A DNA stretch of 64,000 bases, taken from the NCBI RefSeq assembly GCF_017377395.1, contig NZ_CP061800.1:6469633-6533632 (forward strand), in the 5' to 3' direction. Source of the stretch: Desulfonema magnum (GTDB lineage: Bacteria; Desulfobacterota; Desulfobacteria; Desulfobacterales; 4be13). Below the pieces are notes generated by a model that was given only the letters and a program-made list of their open reading frames with translations, was not told the origin of the DNA and ran no database searches. Positions 1 through 8,574 of this stretch are shown piece after piece. Each line of letters begins with the position of its first letter. The first letter of the stretch is position 1. Made by a program: the position numbers and the translations under genes.

Positions 1-1
1 G

Positions 2-601
2 GCAAAGCATCATTTTCTGACAGGCACTGAAATTTGTAAAGGGAATCCACATCCACGAACCCTTTACGGGCTTGCAATGGTATATTATAAAGAGGGCAAT
101 TTAGCTGAATCACAAAAATTGATAGAAAAAGCAATCTTGAGCAAGCCTTCCGAACTGCAATACCATCTGATTCTGAGCCTGCTTTTACTGAAATCCGGCG
201 ATGTTGGTGAGGCTGTGACGGGGGCCAACTACATACTCAGAATGGATCCTGATTATGCGTTTTCTCTGATGATACTCGCAGAAGCTATGAAGATAAAAGG
301 GAGATATGATGCGGCGATTCTTTACTGGGAGCGGTTTTTGAAAAAATATCCCCGCTATCTCACAGGTCATTTGGCCCTGATTGAACTGCTTTCCATGACA
401 GGAGAAAAAGAAAAACTCAATATTGTTCTGGGGCGGATAATGTATTTAAAAGGAAAAAAAAGCTATCTTGAGATCATATACGAGGGAACTGATGATGATA
501 TCGTCGTGTATGAGCCTGAACCGGATATTTTACTGCCCATTATCAGTAAAGGTCTTGCTGATCAGAGTAATGAAATAACGAACTCGAACTCAGACGGATA
601 A
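2..601 (+). CDS. TPR-like repeat protein, C-terminal part (gene enters from outside the window)
   Basis: The frame is open from base 2 with no stop, so the ATG at 77 is probably internal and the gene starts upstream. The visible ~199 residues contain TPR-like helical pairs: a GLAMVYYKEGNLAESQKLIE unit near the beginning, then a unit around MDPDYAFSLMILAEAMKIKG and one around DAAILYWERFLKKYP. The spacing of small and aromatic residues fits tetratricopeptide repeats, which act as protein-protein scaffolds. The C-terminal ~45 residues are acidic and look unstructured. The gene converges on the pseudopilin gene 29 bases away. The specific partner cannot be told from this fragment. Confidence 0.75.
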   Translation, partial: AKHHFLTGTEICKGNPHPRTLYGLAMVYYKEGNLAESQKLIEKAILSKPSELQYHLILSLLLLKSGDVGEAVTGANYILRMDPDYAFSLMILAEAMKIKGRYDAAILYWERFLKKYPRYLTGHLALIELLSMTGEKEKLNIVLGRIMYLKGKKSYLEIIYEGTDDDIVVYEPEPDILLPIISKGLADQSNEITNSNSDG

Positions 602-630
602 AAATATAAGATGGATTTGCTTTGCCTTGG

Positions 631-1005
631 CTACAGACCCGGCCTTTTCCAAAAATAGGTTGCAGTCTTTTCTTCTCTTGTTACTGTTATCAAAATACCA
701 GTTGTTCCCGAGGCTTCGAAAGTGAAAGTAAAATCTCCTCCGACCTGATTGCTGGCGTATTTGGCAAGGGTCGTCATATCTGGTTCAGCATCATTTGATA
801 ATGATAATCTGGCATATTGCATAGAAACGGATGACTGGCCTGCGGAGAGCGCACCATCAACAGCCTTTTGTTTTGCCGTTTCAGTTAGACTCATAAACTT
901 GGGAACGGCAACAGCCGCCAGAATACCCAAAATAACCAGAACCGCTATAATTTCAATAAGAGTAAAACCCTTCTGGTTTTTGATAATTTTTTTCATATGT
1001 TTCAT
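631..1005 (-). CDS. Type IV pilin / type II secretion pseudopilin-like protein
   Basis: A 124-residue protein with a class III prepilin leader: basic N terminus, then KGFTLIE with the expected cleavage after Gly13 and the conserved Glu at mature position 5. A ~20-residue hydrophobic helix follows (IIAVLVILGILAAVAVPKF). The rest is a short periplasmic domain ending in FWKRPGL. Family members are cleaved and N-methylated by PilD and assembled into pili or the type II secretion pseudopilus. AGGAG lies 8 bases before the ATG, supporting the start. No other pilus genes are adjacent, so pilin versus pseudopilin (GspG-like) is open. Confidence 0.85.
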   Translation of the reverse strand: MKHMKKIIKNQKGFTLIEIIAVLVILGILAAVAVPKFMSLTETAKQKAVDGALSAGQSSVSMQYARLSLSNDAEPDMTTLAKYASNQVGGDFTFTFEASGTTGILITVTREEKTATYFWKRPGL

Positions 1006-1230
1006 TTTAAACTCCTCCCTGTATCACTATAAAAATATTGCATAAAATATGCCAATATTTGGTCAATCTGGAAATTATCAGAGAATTTTAAAAATAAGTC
1101 ACTAACTTCATATAATTATATACAACTATATATTTTAGTTTTTTTTATCAAATTTGTCAAACCCAAATAAAAACCACAGAAACTTACAAAAATTGTAGAA
1201 AAAGTATCACAATTTGCTAACAGAACAGGA

Positions 1231-1267
1231 ACGTAGGGTGGGTTGCGCTTCGCTCCACCCACCCTAC
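1231..1267. repeat. Dispersed REP-like palindrome (GTAGGGTGGGT family), copy 1
   Basis: A near-perfect inverted repeat, GTAGGGTGGGT...ACCCACCCTAC around GCGCTTCGC. A half copy occurs at 2775-2806. The surrounding 1006-1645 interval has no credible gene; ORFs there cover this palindrome and the hairpin at 1437-1497. Confidence 0.7.
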
Positions 1268-1436
1268 ATTGTTTGTAATCGGGTATGTTATTTATTTCGA
1301 ATTCCCTAAGACATACTCTTTGTATTTTATAGTTGATCTGTGTGGTCTGCACAGGATATGAAAAACATTTTTATACTCAGTATCAGTTAAATCGAAAAAT
1401 TTTTGGGCTGTCGCAGGGCGGACGCTAGGGACGGGG

Positions 1437-1497
1437 GAGAAACCCGGCTTTTTCCGGCCGGGGAGACACTTCGTCCGGGAAAAAAGCCGGGTTTCTT
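1437..1497. repeat. AGAAACCCGGCTTTTT hairpin element
   Basis: Inverted repeat with arms AGAAACCCGGCTTTTTCC and GGAAAAAAGCCGGGTTTCT. The same core recurs at 9304-9365 (variant), 9643-9712, 11045-11106 and 47812-47872. In two of those places it is the centre of a 155-bp element (MITE-C). Short ORFs with LFPxxKKPGF translations are products of this repeat, not genes. Confidence 0.8.
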
Positions 1498-1645
1498 AGC
1501 TCCCGCATACAGCTTGGAAACTTTTCGATCTGCTGAATATAACATTTCTTCTGAAATGATCCGAGTTTATTTTTATCCATTTCATAAAACAGAGGGAAAA
1601 GTCAATAGGGCAGAGAGAGTATTTTGAGGAGACTGGTAAAGCATA

Positions 1646-2596
1646 ATGTATAAAGACAAAACCATATGTGTGGTAATTCCGGCATATAATGAAGCAACAC
1701 AGATTGGCAGGGTTCTTGAAACCATGCCGGCCTGTGTGGACAAAATTGTGGTTATTGATGATGCCAGCGAAGATGGAACCGCTGATATCGTAAAAAAATA
1801 TCTGCAAGATGGCAGACAGATCACACTGATACAGCATGAAACAAATCAGGGCGTGGGCGGGGCTGTTGCAACCGGTTATAAATGGGTGAGAGATAAGGAA
1901 TTTGATATAGCTGTCAGAATGGATGGTGATGGTCAGATGAATCCGGAAGATATGCAGGCATTGCTTGACCCGGTGGCAGAAGACAGAGCCGATTATTCCA
2001 AAGGGAACCGGCTTATCACCGGTGAAGCTTATCAAAAAATCCCTAAAATCAGATATTTTGGCAATGCTTTTCTTTCATTGCTGACCAAAATTGCGTCAGG
2101 TTACTGGCATGTTGCAGATTTCCAGTCCGGTTACACGGTGATCAGCAAAAAAGCCCTTCATGCCATTGACTGGGATAAAATGTATAAACATTACGGACAG
2201 CCCAATGATGTTCTGGTGCGCCTGAATGTCTTTTCCTTCAAAGTTGCTGACGTTCCTGTCCGGCCGGTTTACAACATCGGTGAAAAATCCGGAATAAAAA
2301 TAAACAAGGTGATATTTACCATCAGCTGGCTGCTGATAAAAATGTTTTTTTGGCGGATGAAAGAAAAATATGTTATTCGGGATTTTCACCCGCTGGTTTT
2401 TTTTTATGCCCTGGGAGGATTTTTTGGCGTAACCACATTTTTATTGTTTGCAAGGGTTTTTTCTTTTTGGATTTTAATCGGACACATCCCACCCATCAAC
2501 GCACTTGCGGCATTTTTTTCTTTTATGAGTGCGAGTCAGTTCACACTTTTTGCCATGTGGTTTGACATGGAGGCAAACAAAGATTTAAAAGGATAA
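1646..2596 (+). CDS. Family 2 glycosyltransferase with C-terminal membrane segments
   Basis: A 316-residue GT-A fold enzyme of the dolichol-phosphate-mannose-synthase-like group. It starts with the nucleotide-binding VVIPAYNEATQIGRVLE stretch, then VIDDASEDGT (~38-47), then the metal-binding DGDGQ (~93-97). A QSGYTVISKKAL segment near residue 160 is typical of the acceptor loop. Two hydrophobic segments (~250-275 and ~285-305) anchor it in the membrane. It probably transfers a sugar from a nucleotide donor to a lipid carrier or surface glycan. The gene is isolated and no glycan cluster is seen, so the substrate is unknown. Confidence 0.9.
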   Translation: MYKDKTICVVIPAYNEATQIGRVLETMPACVDKIVVIDDASEDGTADIVKKYLQDGRQITLIQHETNQGVGGAVATGYKWVRDKEFDIAVRMDGDGQMNPEDMQALLDPVAEDRADYSKGNRLITGEAYQKIPKIRYFGNAFLSLLTKIASGYWHVADFQSGYTVISKKALHAIDWDKMYKHYGQPNDVLVRLNVFSFKVADVPVRPVYNIGEKSGIKINKVIFTISWLLIKMFFWRMKEKYVIRDFHPLVFFYALGGFFGVTTFLLFARVFSFWILIGHIPPINALAAFFSFMSASQFTLFAMWFDMEANKDLKG

Positions 2597-2632
2597 AAAC
2601 ATTCTGGCAGGCTCTGTCCGTTTATGAAAAAA

Positions 2633-2669
2633 GTGTTAGGTGTTAGGTGTTAGGTGTTAAGTGTTAGGA
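2633..2669. repeat. GTGTTAG heptamer tandem array
   Basis: About five tandem copies of the 7-bp unit GTGTTAG. A second diverged array of this unit lies at 15101-15165. The rest of 2597-2913 holds a REP-like half (2775-2806), an 8-bp-stem hairpin (GGCTCGGA/TCCGAGCC, 2841-2864) and a perfect 20-bp palindrome at 2871-2890. No gene is seen. Confidence 0.85.
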
Positions 2670-2870
2670 AAAATTACAAATTTTTCCTACTTCGTTGTGT
2701 CCACAGGTCATGGGAGCTTATATGAAAAAGTGTTAAGGGAACTCAAAATAAACAATATCGCTGATTCAGAAAAATGTAGGGTGGGTGAAGCGCAGCGGAA
2801 CCCACCGGAGAGACTATTCGGTGTTTGGATATAACTGCCTGGCTCGGATTAGGAATTCCGAGCCATGAAC

Positions 2871-2890
2871 GCCGGATTGATCAATCCGGC
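2871..2890. repeat. Perfect 20-bp palindrome GCCGGATTGATCAATCCGGC
   Basis: Each half is the exact reverse complement of the other. It lies 24 bases past the aldo/keto reductase stop codon and may act as its transcript end, although no long U-tract follows. Confidence 0.6.
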
Positions 2891-2913
2891 CGGAGCAGAC
2901 AGGATGACTGCTC

Positions 2914-3771
2914 TCAGATGGCTCCCCGATAAAATGCCAGCTGTTTTGCATACATTTCAAACACCTGCATCAGAGAGCGTCTTTCCTGGTCAGATAACGG
3001 TCTCGGATCGCTGCCGACATTCGCCAATGTCCTGACCTCATCAGGTGTGGAACATCCCACAATCGCCACGGTAATCTCATGGGAAAGGGCATAACGGATC
3101 AGCATTTCAGCAGTTATCCCGAATTTTAAAAGAATATAATGGGATGCGCCCAGTATTTTCATTCCGATCACCGCAATTCCTTTTGCCTTTGCCGCGGGCA
3201 GCGTTGAGGTCAGAAAACCGCCCAGCACCTCCTCCACCGGATTGACAGGCATCATGACCGAATCCACGGGCCATTCCTTCACGGCTCTGGTGAGGATGCG
3301 GGGATCATGATGTCCGGTAACACCGATGAAGCGGACTTTCCCGGATGATTTGGCCTCCAGGAACGCCTCCAACGCGCCACCAGTATCTGAAATTGCCTTT
3401 AAATCCTCATCCGTTCTGACATCATGAATCTGCCACAGATCCAGATAGGAGGTTTTCATGCGCTGAAAGGTCTGCTCAAGGTCTGCCAACGCGCCTTTTT
3501 TATCTCGGCTGGCTGACTTGCTGGCCTGAAAAATACCGGCCCGTGTTTCCGGGATTTCTCCCCAGACCGAGCCATAATAAAGCTCGCTGTCAGCATATAC
3601 CCTGGCTGAATCAAAATAGGTGATTCCCTGTTCAAGTGCCGTCCGGATCACCGCCCTGGCGTCTTGCTTCCGGCCATGGGTACGAAGAACGCCTTCGCCT
3701 CCCAGACCGACCCGTGTGACTGTTCTGCCTGTATTTCCGAAAATATGGGTTGTTATTTTTTTATCCGTCAT
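2914..3771 (-). CDS. Aldo/keto reductase family oxidoreductase
   Basis: A 285-residue TIM-barrel NAD(P)H-dependent reductase. Catalytic-type residues are visible: Asp and Tyr in YFDSARVYADSELYYG (~50-65), Lys in the ASKSASRDKKG strand (~80-90), and His in LWQIHDV (~110). Later barrel strands include RFIGVTGHHDP and AIVGCSTPDE. The ATG at 3771 is chosen because AGGAG sits 7 bases upstream; an earlier in-frame ATG at 3807 has no such site. The family reduces aldehydes and ketones; the substrate here is unknown. The gene stands alone. Confidence 0.88.
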   Translation of the reverse strand: MTDKKITTHIFGNTGRTVTRVGLGGEGVLRTHGRKQDARAVIRTALEQGITYFDSARVYADSELYYGSVWGEIPETRAGIFQASKSASRDKKGALADLEQTFQRMKTSYLDLWQIHDVRTDEDLKAISDTGGALEAFLEAKSSGKVRFIGVTGHHDPRILTRAVKEWPVDSVMMPVNPVEEVLGGFLTSTLPAAKAKGIAVIGMKILGASHYILLKFGITAEMLIRYALSHEITVAIVGCSTPDEVRTLANVGSDPRPLSDQERRSLMQVFEMYAKQLAFYRGAI

Positions 3772-3957
3772 GGCTCTGCTCCTTTCTGTCCTTGTTTTGT
3801 TGTTCATAATTATCAGTTATGACTCAGGGCTGTCCTGAATGAGTAAAACATGAAAGAGCATTATTGTTTCCTAAAAATGCGGAGATGGCTTTTGAGAATA
3901 TCCGTAACATCTCGTTAAAAAAATAATCCTTCTCGTTTTCGGGTTTTGTTCAGAAAT

Positions 3958-4101
3958 AACAAAGCCTGATTCCCCCCTTTCTCTCCACAGAAATTTTGTA
4001 TAAAAAGAGGAGTATGAGAAGCGGATAAAATCCTTTCTTATGAATCCTGTTTCTTATATAAAATCTCTGTCACGAGATCAGGAAGCGAATCAGGCTTTGT
4101 T
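3958..4101. repeat. Possible small inverted-repeat element (15-bp arms)
   Basis: AACAAAGCCTGATTC at 3958-3972 and its exact reverse complement at 4087-4101 bound a 144-bp AT-rich stretch with no gene. The size and arms fit a MITE-like element or a long hairpin between the divergent aldo/keto reductase promoter and the end of the HD gene. No other copy is seen in the window. Confidence 0.4.
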
Positions 4102-4126
4102 TTTCTTAGCACCTGAGACCTTTTAT

Positions 4127-5113
4127 TTAAAGGCCATGATCATCTTTTCCATACTTTTCCCGAACTTTGTCAACGATTCCATGACGTTTGAGATGTTTAC
4201 GAGGATCGGAACCCGGAATTTCGAGAATTTGTTTGAGATAGTTTTTTTGTCTGTCTATGGCTTCCTGATATAAATTCCTTTGGATATCCCACCTTGAAGC
4301 GAAATGCAATCTCAGAAAGCGGTCATTCTCATCTAAAATGGCTTTGATATATTCCGCGGTGAATTCGTAGAAGTTGATTGTCTTTCGCAGAAGATCCACC
4401 TCATTTTCAAAAGTGGATGCCAAATTGCATTCTTTGATCTCATGGTACAGAAACAGAAGTTTTTCCAGATAGATACGGTCAGACATCTGCGCCAGCAGAT
4501 CGGCCGTGCATAACATTTTGCCGAGAAATTCGGCCCGGGTGCAACCGGACCTTACGCTAGGGATATTCGAAGCAATCTTGGTGCAGAAAATCATACAACG
4601 CCCCATATCAATTTCTTCATCTGATAATCCGTGCTTCTGACCATAGCGTTTCAAAAAATCAGCACCTCTTCGGACATATGTAAAAGTATGTTTGCCCCCA
4701 GTACCTTGCTTATCCCATTCTTCCTGAATATATCCCACATCATGGAAAAGCGCCGCGATCAGGCTTATCGTAATCTCCCGGTCAGTAAAGGTTTTACCGT
4801 CAAGCGTCGCACCGTGGAACAGTCGTGTCATGGTAAGGAATACATTCATTGTATGGCGGAGATCATGATAATCCGTATTGCATGCCTTATATCCCGGATA
4901 ATTGCCCTTGTAAAGTTCGACAACCGTAAGAAACGCGGAGACAACCGGGACACTATTAAACTGAGGAGATATCAGGTTGAGAGTAATCTGAACCTCCTCC
5001 AGCACGGCTTCCGGAAAATCTGCGTTCACAAGATTGGAAAGTTGTATGTCATTTATTATTCCGTCCATGGCAGAGTGTCTCTTAAATAAAAGCTGATGGT
5101 TATTGACTTGCAT
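4127..5113 (-). CDS. HD-domain phosphohydrolase
   Basis: A 328-residue protein with an HD-superfamily metal site: YHDLRHT (His83, His87), then LFHDVGY (His124-Asp125), then a downstream CTADLLAQMSDR stretch that supplies the last Asp. The YHDLRH-to-HDxG pattern resembles class I cyclic nucleotide phosphodiesterases. The regions outside the core, including a helical C terminus rich in Lys and Arg, are not recognised. It may hydrolyse a cyclic or ordinary nucleotide. No sensor domain or signal peptide is seen, so it should be cytoplasmic. Confidence 0.8.
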   Translation of the reverse strand: MQVNNHQLLFKRHSAMDGIINDIQLSNLVNADFPEAVLEEVQITLNLISPQFNSVPVVSAFLTVVELYKGNYPGYKACNTDYHDLRHTMNVFLTMTRLFHGATLDGKTFTDREITISLIAALFHDVGYIQEEWDKQGTGGKHTFTYVRRGADFLKRYGQKHGLSDEEIDMGRCMIFCTKIASNIPSVRSGCTRAEFLGKMLCTADLLAQMSDRIYLEKLLFLYHEIKECNLASTFENEVDLLRKTINFYEFTAEYIKAILDENDRFLRLHFASRWDIQRNLYQEAIDRQKNYLKQILEIPGSDPRKHLKRHGIVDKVREKYGKDDHGL

Positions 5114-5254
5114 TTAATCACTGTTTTAAATCATTTCTGAGGGCCGAGGCTGATATGAATTTTGTCGGAGATACCACGCAATAAGACAACGAATGATTGC
5201 AGCCCTGTTATAAAAAATATTATACATCTCATTTTCGTTATTGTCAACCAAACT

Positions 5255-5402
<148 letters not shown>

Positions 5403-5641
5403 GCAGGTTTGGCGAATTTTCATGGATGCCTATGCTTCTGCTCCGAGTTTTAAATTTCAAGTTTCTAATTATTAATTACAACTTATTTTAAATAATATGA
5501 CAGAGAAATAAGTGAGTCAATGGGTGGAAAGGCGTATTCAGGGGGGGGGAAAAATTCTAATCAGGGGCCAGAACAATCTGAATTTCAGCAGATCAAATCT
5601 GATGAACTTGGGGGAACGTCAGTTAGCAGGATATAAAAAAG

Positions 5642-5786
5642 CTGATTATAACGGATTTAGGGAGGCCGGCCAAGCCCTCTAAGGGCGGCATATTTGTAGC
5701 AACAGGTTTGAACAGACCCCGCAAGCCCTGTAAGGGCGGCATATTTGCAGCATTTGCCGGCCCTTCCCTAATTCTGTTATAATCAG
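5642..5786. mobile_element. MITE-A element, copy 1
   Basis: A 145-bp element with terminal inverted repeats: CTGATTATAACGGATTTAGG on the left and a matching CCCTAATTCTGTTATAATCAG on the right. The interior carries AAGGGCGGCATATTTGTAGC-type palindromes. No coding capacity. Related elements are at 10409-10682, 46568-46727 and a half copy at 57854. Confidence 0.75.
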
Positions 5787-5820
5787 AAAAAAGAAACAGG
5801 GTTCTTTTAAAATGTTTGTA

Positions 5821-7428
5821 CTAATCCTTGCGCACCCAGGCCAACATCACCATGGTCTGAGCGGCTGATAAAACAATAAAATATCCCATCCACAGAGGAA
5901 CTCCCATGAATACCGGCTGAGATTCCCCCCATGCCCAGAAGTCTGTTGCCAGTGAAAATATTCCTATCAATAGATAGAAATAGGGTCTGTAAAGACAGTC
6001 CGGCAAACTGAATTCAAACGCTTTTTCTTTTTGTAATAAGACGATGTGCGTAAGCAGATAAACAAAAAAGGTGATGATCATGACCCACACTACCGGCAAA
6101 AATATGCCTGAAGGAATCCATTTAAAATAGAATGTGAGCAGAGCGATTTCTCCGCAGATAATCGAAAGAATTGCAGAAAGCGGGAAAACCTTTTTGAAAT
6201 AAAGCCCGAAAAAGACTGTTGGGAAAAGAACAGCAAGTCCCGTAAATGTCTGGGTGGCGATTTGGAGAATCGTCGCAGGCGGTTTGCAGGCAAGCGCGAG
6301 CCCGGCCAGGCTCAGAAAAATTACAAACATACGACCGGTCAGGCTGTTATTGTTTTTTTCTTTTTTTACCAGCGGAACAACATCATGGGTAAAAATGGAA
6401 CTTAACGTGAGGAGCTGAGAATCCATGGTTGACATAAGGGCGGCCAGTCCCGCGGCCATGACAAGGGCGGCCATGGCATCTCCTGAGATTAAGGTCAGCA
6501 CCATTGGGAGAATGCGATCCGCCTGTTTACCGGCCAGATCAGGAAAGGATAATCTGCCTAACACTCCCACCGCGATGGGCATGAAAAATACAACTGTACA
6601 GATAAGGGGATAGAGAACCATGGTCCTGGAAATGTTACGGTCACTTTTTGCCGTGAAAAAACGCTGAAACAGTTGCGGGAACATGGGATCACAGAAAAAC
6701 CAGAGCAGGATATAGCTGAACCAGATACCCAGGGTATATTTGCCTGATCCCCCGGGACGGGAGAAAAGTTCAGGCCAGGATGCCATGACTTTCTGATTTG
6801 CAACAACAAATCCCCCGTGATGCCGGGCGATCATGATCAGCGACACCAGCAGCAGGATAAACATTATTGTTCCCTGAAACAGATCTGTCCAGGCAACAGC
6901 CCGCATTCCCCCGCGAAGGGTATAAAGTCCGATAATGGCTGTTACCAGCATACACCCGTAAACATACGGAAGTCCCACAAGTTCTTCCAACGCATAGCCT
7001 GCGGCCATGGGTTGTAATGCCAGATATGGTATGGTAAAAAATATCATGACCAGGGCAAAAATAAATGACAGCGCAGGGCTGTTGTATAACGCCCTGATGA
7101 GTTCGGGCGGCGTTACCAGGTTGCGCTCCCGGCCCGCTTTCCAGATTTTTCTGCCCAGGATCCAGAATGTCAGCGCCATAAAGCCGGTTCCGAATCCCAT
7201 GATGGGGAAAAAAGCATACCCGTCCCGGTATCCCGCGCCTGATGTGCCGAACACGGTGAAAGCGGAAAAATTGGTGGCCACCATGGTTCCGATGAGAACC
7301 AGGGTTCCGAGTTTCCGATCTGCCAGAAAATACGTTGCCGGTGATGATTTCCATCGTGTCCGGGCAATGAGACCGATGACCAGCACTGTGAGAAAATAAG
7401 CAATTAATACAGTGATCTTTACAAACAT
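5821..7428 (-). CDS. Sodium:solute symporter (SSS family)
   Basis: A 535-residue multi-pass membrane protein with 12 or more hydrophobic segments. It has the SSS-type start (YFLADRKLGTLVLIGTMVATNFSAFTVFGTSGAGYRDG), where unwound-helix residues for Na+ and substrate are expected, and the LAALMSTMDSQLLTLSSIFTHDVV segment that carries the second Na+ site in the family. It should import an organic solute with Na+; the family also includes proline and pantothenate carriers, so the substrate is not assigned. The ATG at 7428 is chosen because AGAGGAGG lies 6 bases upstream. An intrinsic terminator sits just before the gene. Confidence 0.88.
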   Translation of the reverse strand: MFVKITVLIAYFLTVLVIGLIARTRWKSSPATYFLADRKLGTLVLIGTMVATNFSAFTVFGTSGAGYRDGYAFFPIMGFGTGFMALTFWILGRKIWKAGRERNLVTPPELIRALYNSPALSFIFALVMIFFTIPYLALQPMAAGYALEELVGLPYVYGCMLVTAIIGLYTLRGGMRAVAWTDLFQGTIMFILLLVSLIMIARHHGGFVVANQKVMASWPELFSRPGGSGKYTLGIWFSYILLWFFCDPMFPQLFQRFFTAKSDRNISRTMVLYPLICTVVFFMPIAVGVLGRLSFPDLAGKQADRILPMVLTLISGDAMAALVMAAGLAALMSTMDSQLLTLSSIFTHDVVPLVKKEKNNNSLTGRMFVIFLSLAGLALACKPPATILQIATQTFTGLAVLFPTVFFGLYFKKVFPLSAILSIICGEIALLTFYFKWIPSGIFLPVVWVMIITFFVYLLTHIVLLQKEKAFEFSLPDCLYRPYFYLLIGIFSLATDFWAWGESQPVFMGVPLWMGYFIVLSAAQTMVMLAWVRKD

Positions 7429-7459
7429 GAAACCTCCTCTGATTAAAATTTGAAAATAA

Positions 7460-7496
7460 AAAAAGCCATCCCCACTCAAGGTTGGGATGGCTTTTT
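7460..7496 (-). terminator. Leader terminator in front of the symporter gene
   Basis: A 13-bp perfect stem, AAAAAGCCATCCC with GGGATGGCTTTTT, around an 11-base loop. On the minus strand it is followed by more U residues. It lies 32 bases before the symporter start on the transcribed strand, so it either ends an upstream minus-strand RNA or attenuates the symporter. No known riboswitch was recognised upstream; 7524-7550 holds a CCTCCGAC/GTCGGAGG hairpin related to one at 8544-8574. Confidence 0.7.
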
Positions 7497-7805
7497 ACCT
7501 GACATAACCTGACGTTTTAAAGACCTCCGACGGTTTCAAAATGTCGGAGGGCTTCGCACATATTTAATTTTGAAATGCTCTTATCGTTTTTTATTTATGG
7601 TGTCAAGAAAATAAAAAGAAACGCTTCTGACTTAATAAATTCAGTAACATGATTCGGTTTTATCTGTCCGGGCCAAACGAGGAATATTCCCGGGTTGTCT
7701 TTTTCTGTTCTGAAAAGATGCCTTGAAATAATGAGAATCGCTCTTATTTTATCTTTAATGTTTTTTACTCATCTTAAAATTTTCAGGTGTTGAAAGGAGT
7801 CGCCA

Positions 7806-8201
7806 ATGAATGATAAAGCCAAAATTGAAAATACCAAAAAAATAACGATCTCTGCTGAAGCAGGAAAAACTCCGGATTCCGCAGACTTAACGCCATGGCC
7901 TTTTCAGTTTGAATTTATCTTTGGCCTGGGAACGGAAGGTCTGACTCCGTTTGAGTACGAACTGGCCGACAAAGCCGAGGGGGATGAAATTTTACTTCAT
8001 CTGAAGCAGGAAAACCTTCATGAAACTTTTGAGCATATTTGTGTGCCTTTTCATCATTTGTCAGACCACCCGGATGCTTTTTACCTGAAAGCTCAGGTCG
8101 TCAAAGTGGCTCCGGCAACAGACAGAGAAATTGTAAAGGCCATGGCAGGAGGGTCCAGTTGCGGTGATCATTGCTGTGGTGATGGCTGCTGCCATCTCTG
8201 A
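7806..8201 (+). CDS. Small protein with SlyD-like Cys/His metal-binding tail
   Basis: A 131-residue cytoplasmic protein. AGGAG is well placed before the ATG. The middle (GLGTEGLTPFEYELADKAEGDEILLHL) resembles the FKBP/SlyD-type stretch around ALEGKKVGD, and the C terminus ends in CGDHCCGDGCCHL, a dense Cys/His cluster like the nickel-binding tail of SlyD. The FKBP catalytic core is not clearly complete, so a metallochaperone or a degenerate peptidyl-prolyl isomerase is only a suggestion. It converges with azlD, with a gap of one base. Confidence 0.65.
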   Translation: MNDKAKIENTKKITISAEAGKTPDSADLTPWPFQFEFIFGLGTEGLTPFEYELADKAEGDEILLHLKQENLHETFEHICVPFHHLSDHPDAFYLKAQVVKVAPATDREIVKAMAGGSSCGDHCCGDGCCHL

Positions 8202-8202
8202 T

Positions 8203-8526
8203 TCAGATCATCCTGCCTGCAAGCCAGAAAAGTGACATGCCCACGACAACGGTGCCGCCCAGGGACTTTGTTTTCAGGGCAAAGATAAAGGTGGGAATGG
8301 CAACCAGCAGTTCCGGCTGAAAAATCGCCAAATGTCTTGGGTCGCCAGTTGTGATGAGCGCGGGTAAAAGCAGCGCGCTCAGTATCGCGGCAGGAATCAG
8401 GTCGAGCCATTCCACAATAACATCGGGAAGGTTTTGTTTTGTCAGAAAGAAAAGGGGAATCCACCGTGGCAGAAACGTCACAAGCCCCATTCCGATAACA
8501 AGCATCAGATATTCATTTTCAATCAT
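8203..8526 (-). CDS. azlD: AzlD-type branched-chain amino acid exporter subunit
   Basis: A 107-residue protein with four hydrophobic segments. It has the AzlD landmarks TFLPRWIPLFFL near the N terminus and the central LIPAAILSALLLPAL. AzlD is the small partner of AzlC in exporters of branched-chain amino acids and analogues. It follows azlC on the same strand after 48 bases that contain a 10-bp-stem hairpin (GACTTCCGAA/TTCGGAAGTC, 8544-8574), so the two are likely co-transcribed with azlC first. Confidence 0.88.
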   Translation of the reverse strand: MIENEYLMLVIGMGLVTFLPRWIPLFFLTKQNLPDVIVEWLDLIPAAILSALLLPALITTGDPRHLAIFQPELLVAIPTFIFALKTKSLGGTVVVGMSLFWLAGRMI

Positions 8527-8574
8527 AAGCTGTAACCTGTTCAGACTTCCGAAGTTTTCAAAATTTCGGAAGTC

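Noticed and set aside
1403..1627. ORF at 1403-1627 and similar KKPGF-containing ORFs
   Set aside because: They translate the AGAAACCCGGCTTTTT hairpin; no ribosome-binding site or family match.
6770..7403. Long open frames within the symporter gene on both strands
   Set aside because: They are shadows of the symporter, which has the family motifs, membrane segments and a good ribosome-binding site.
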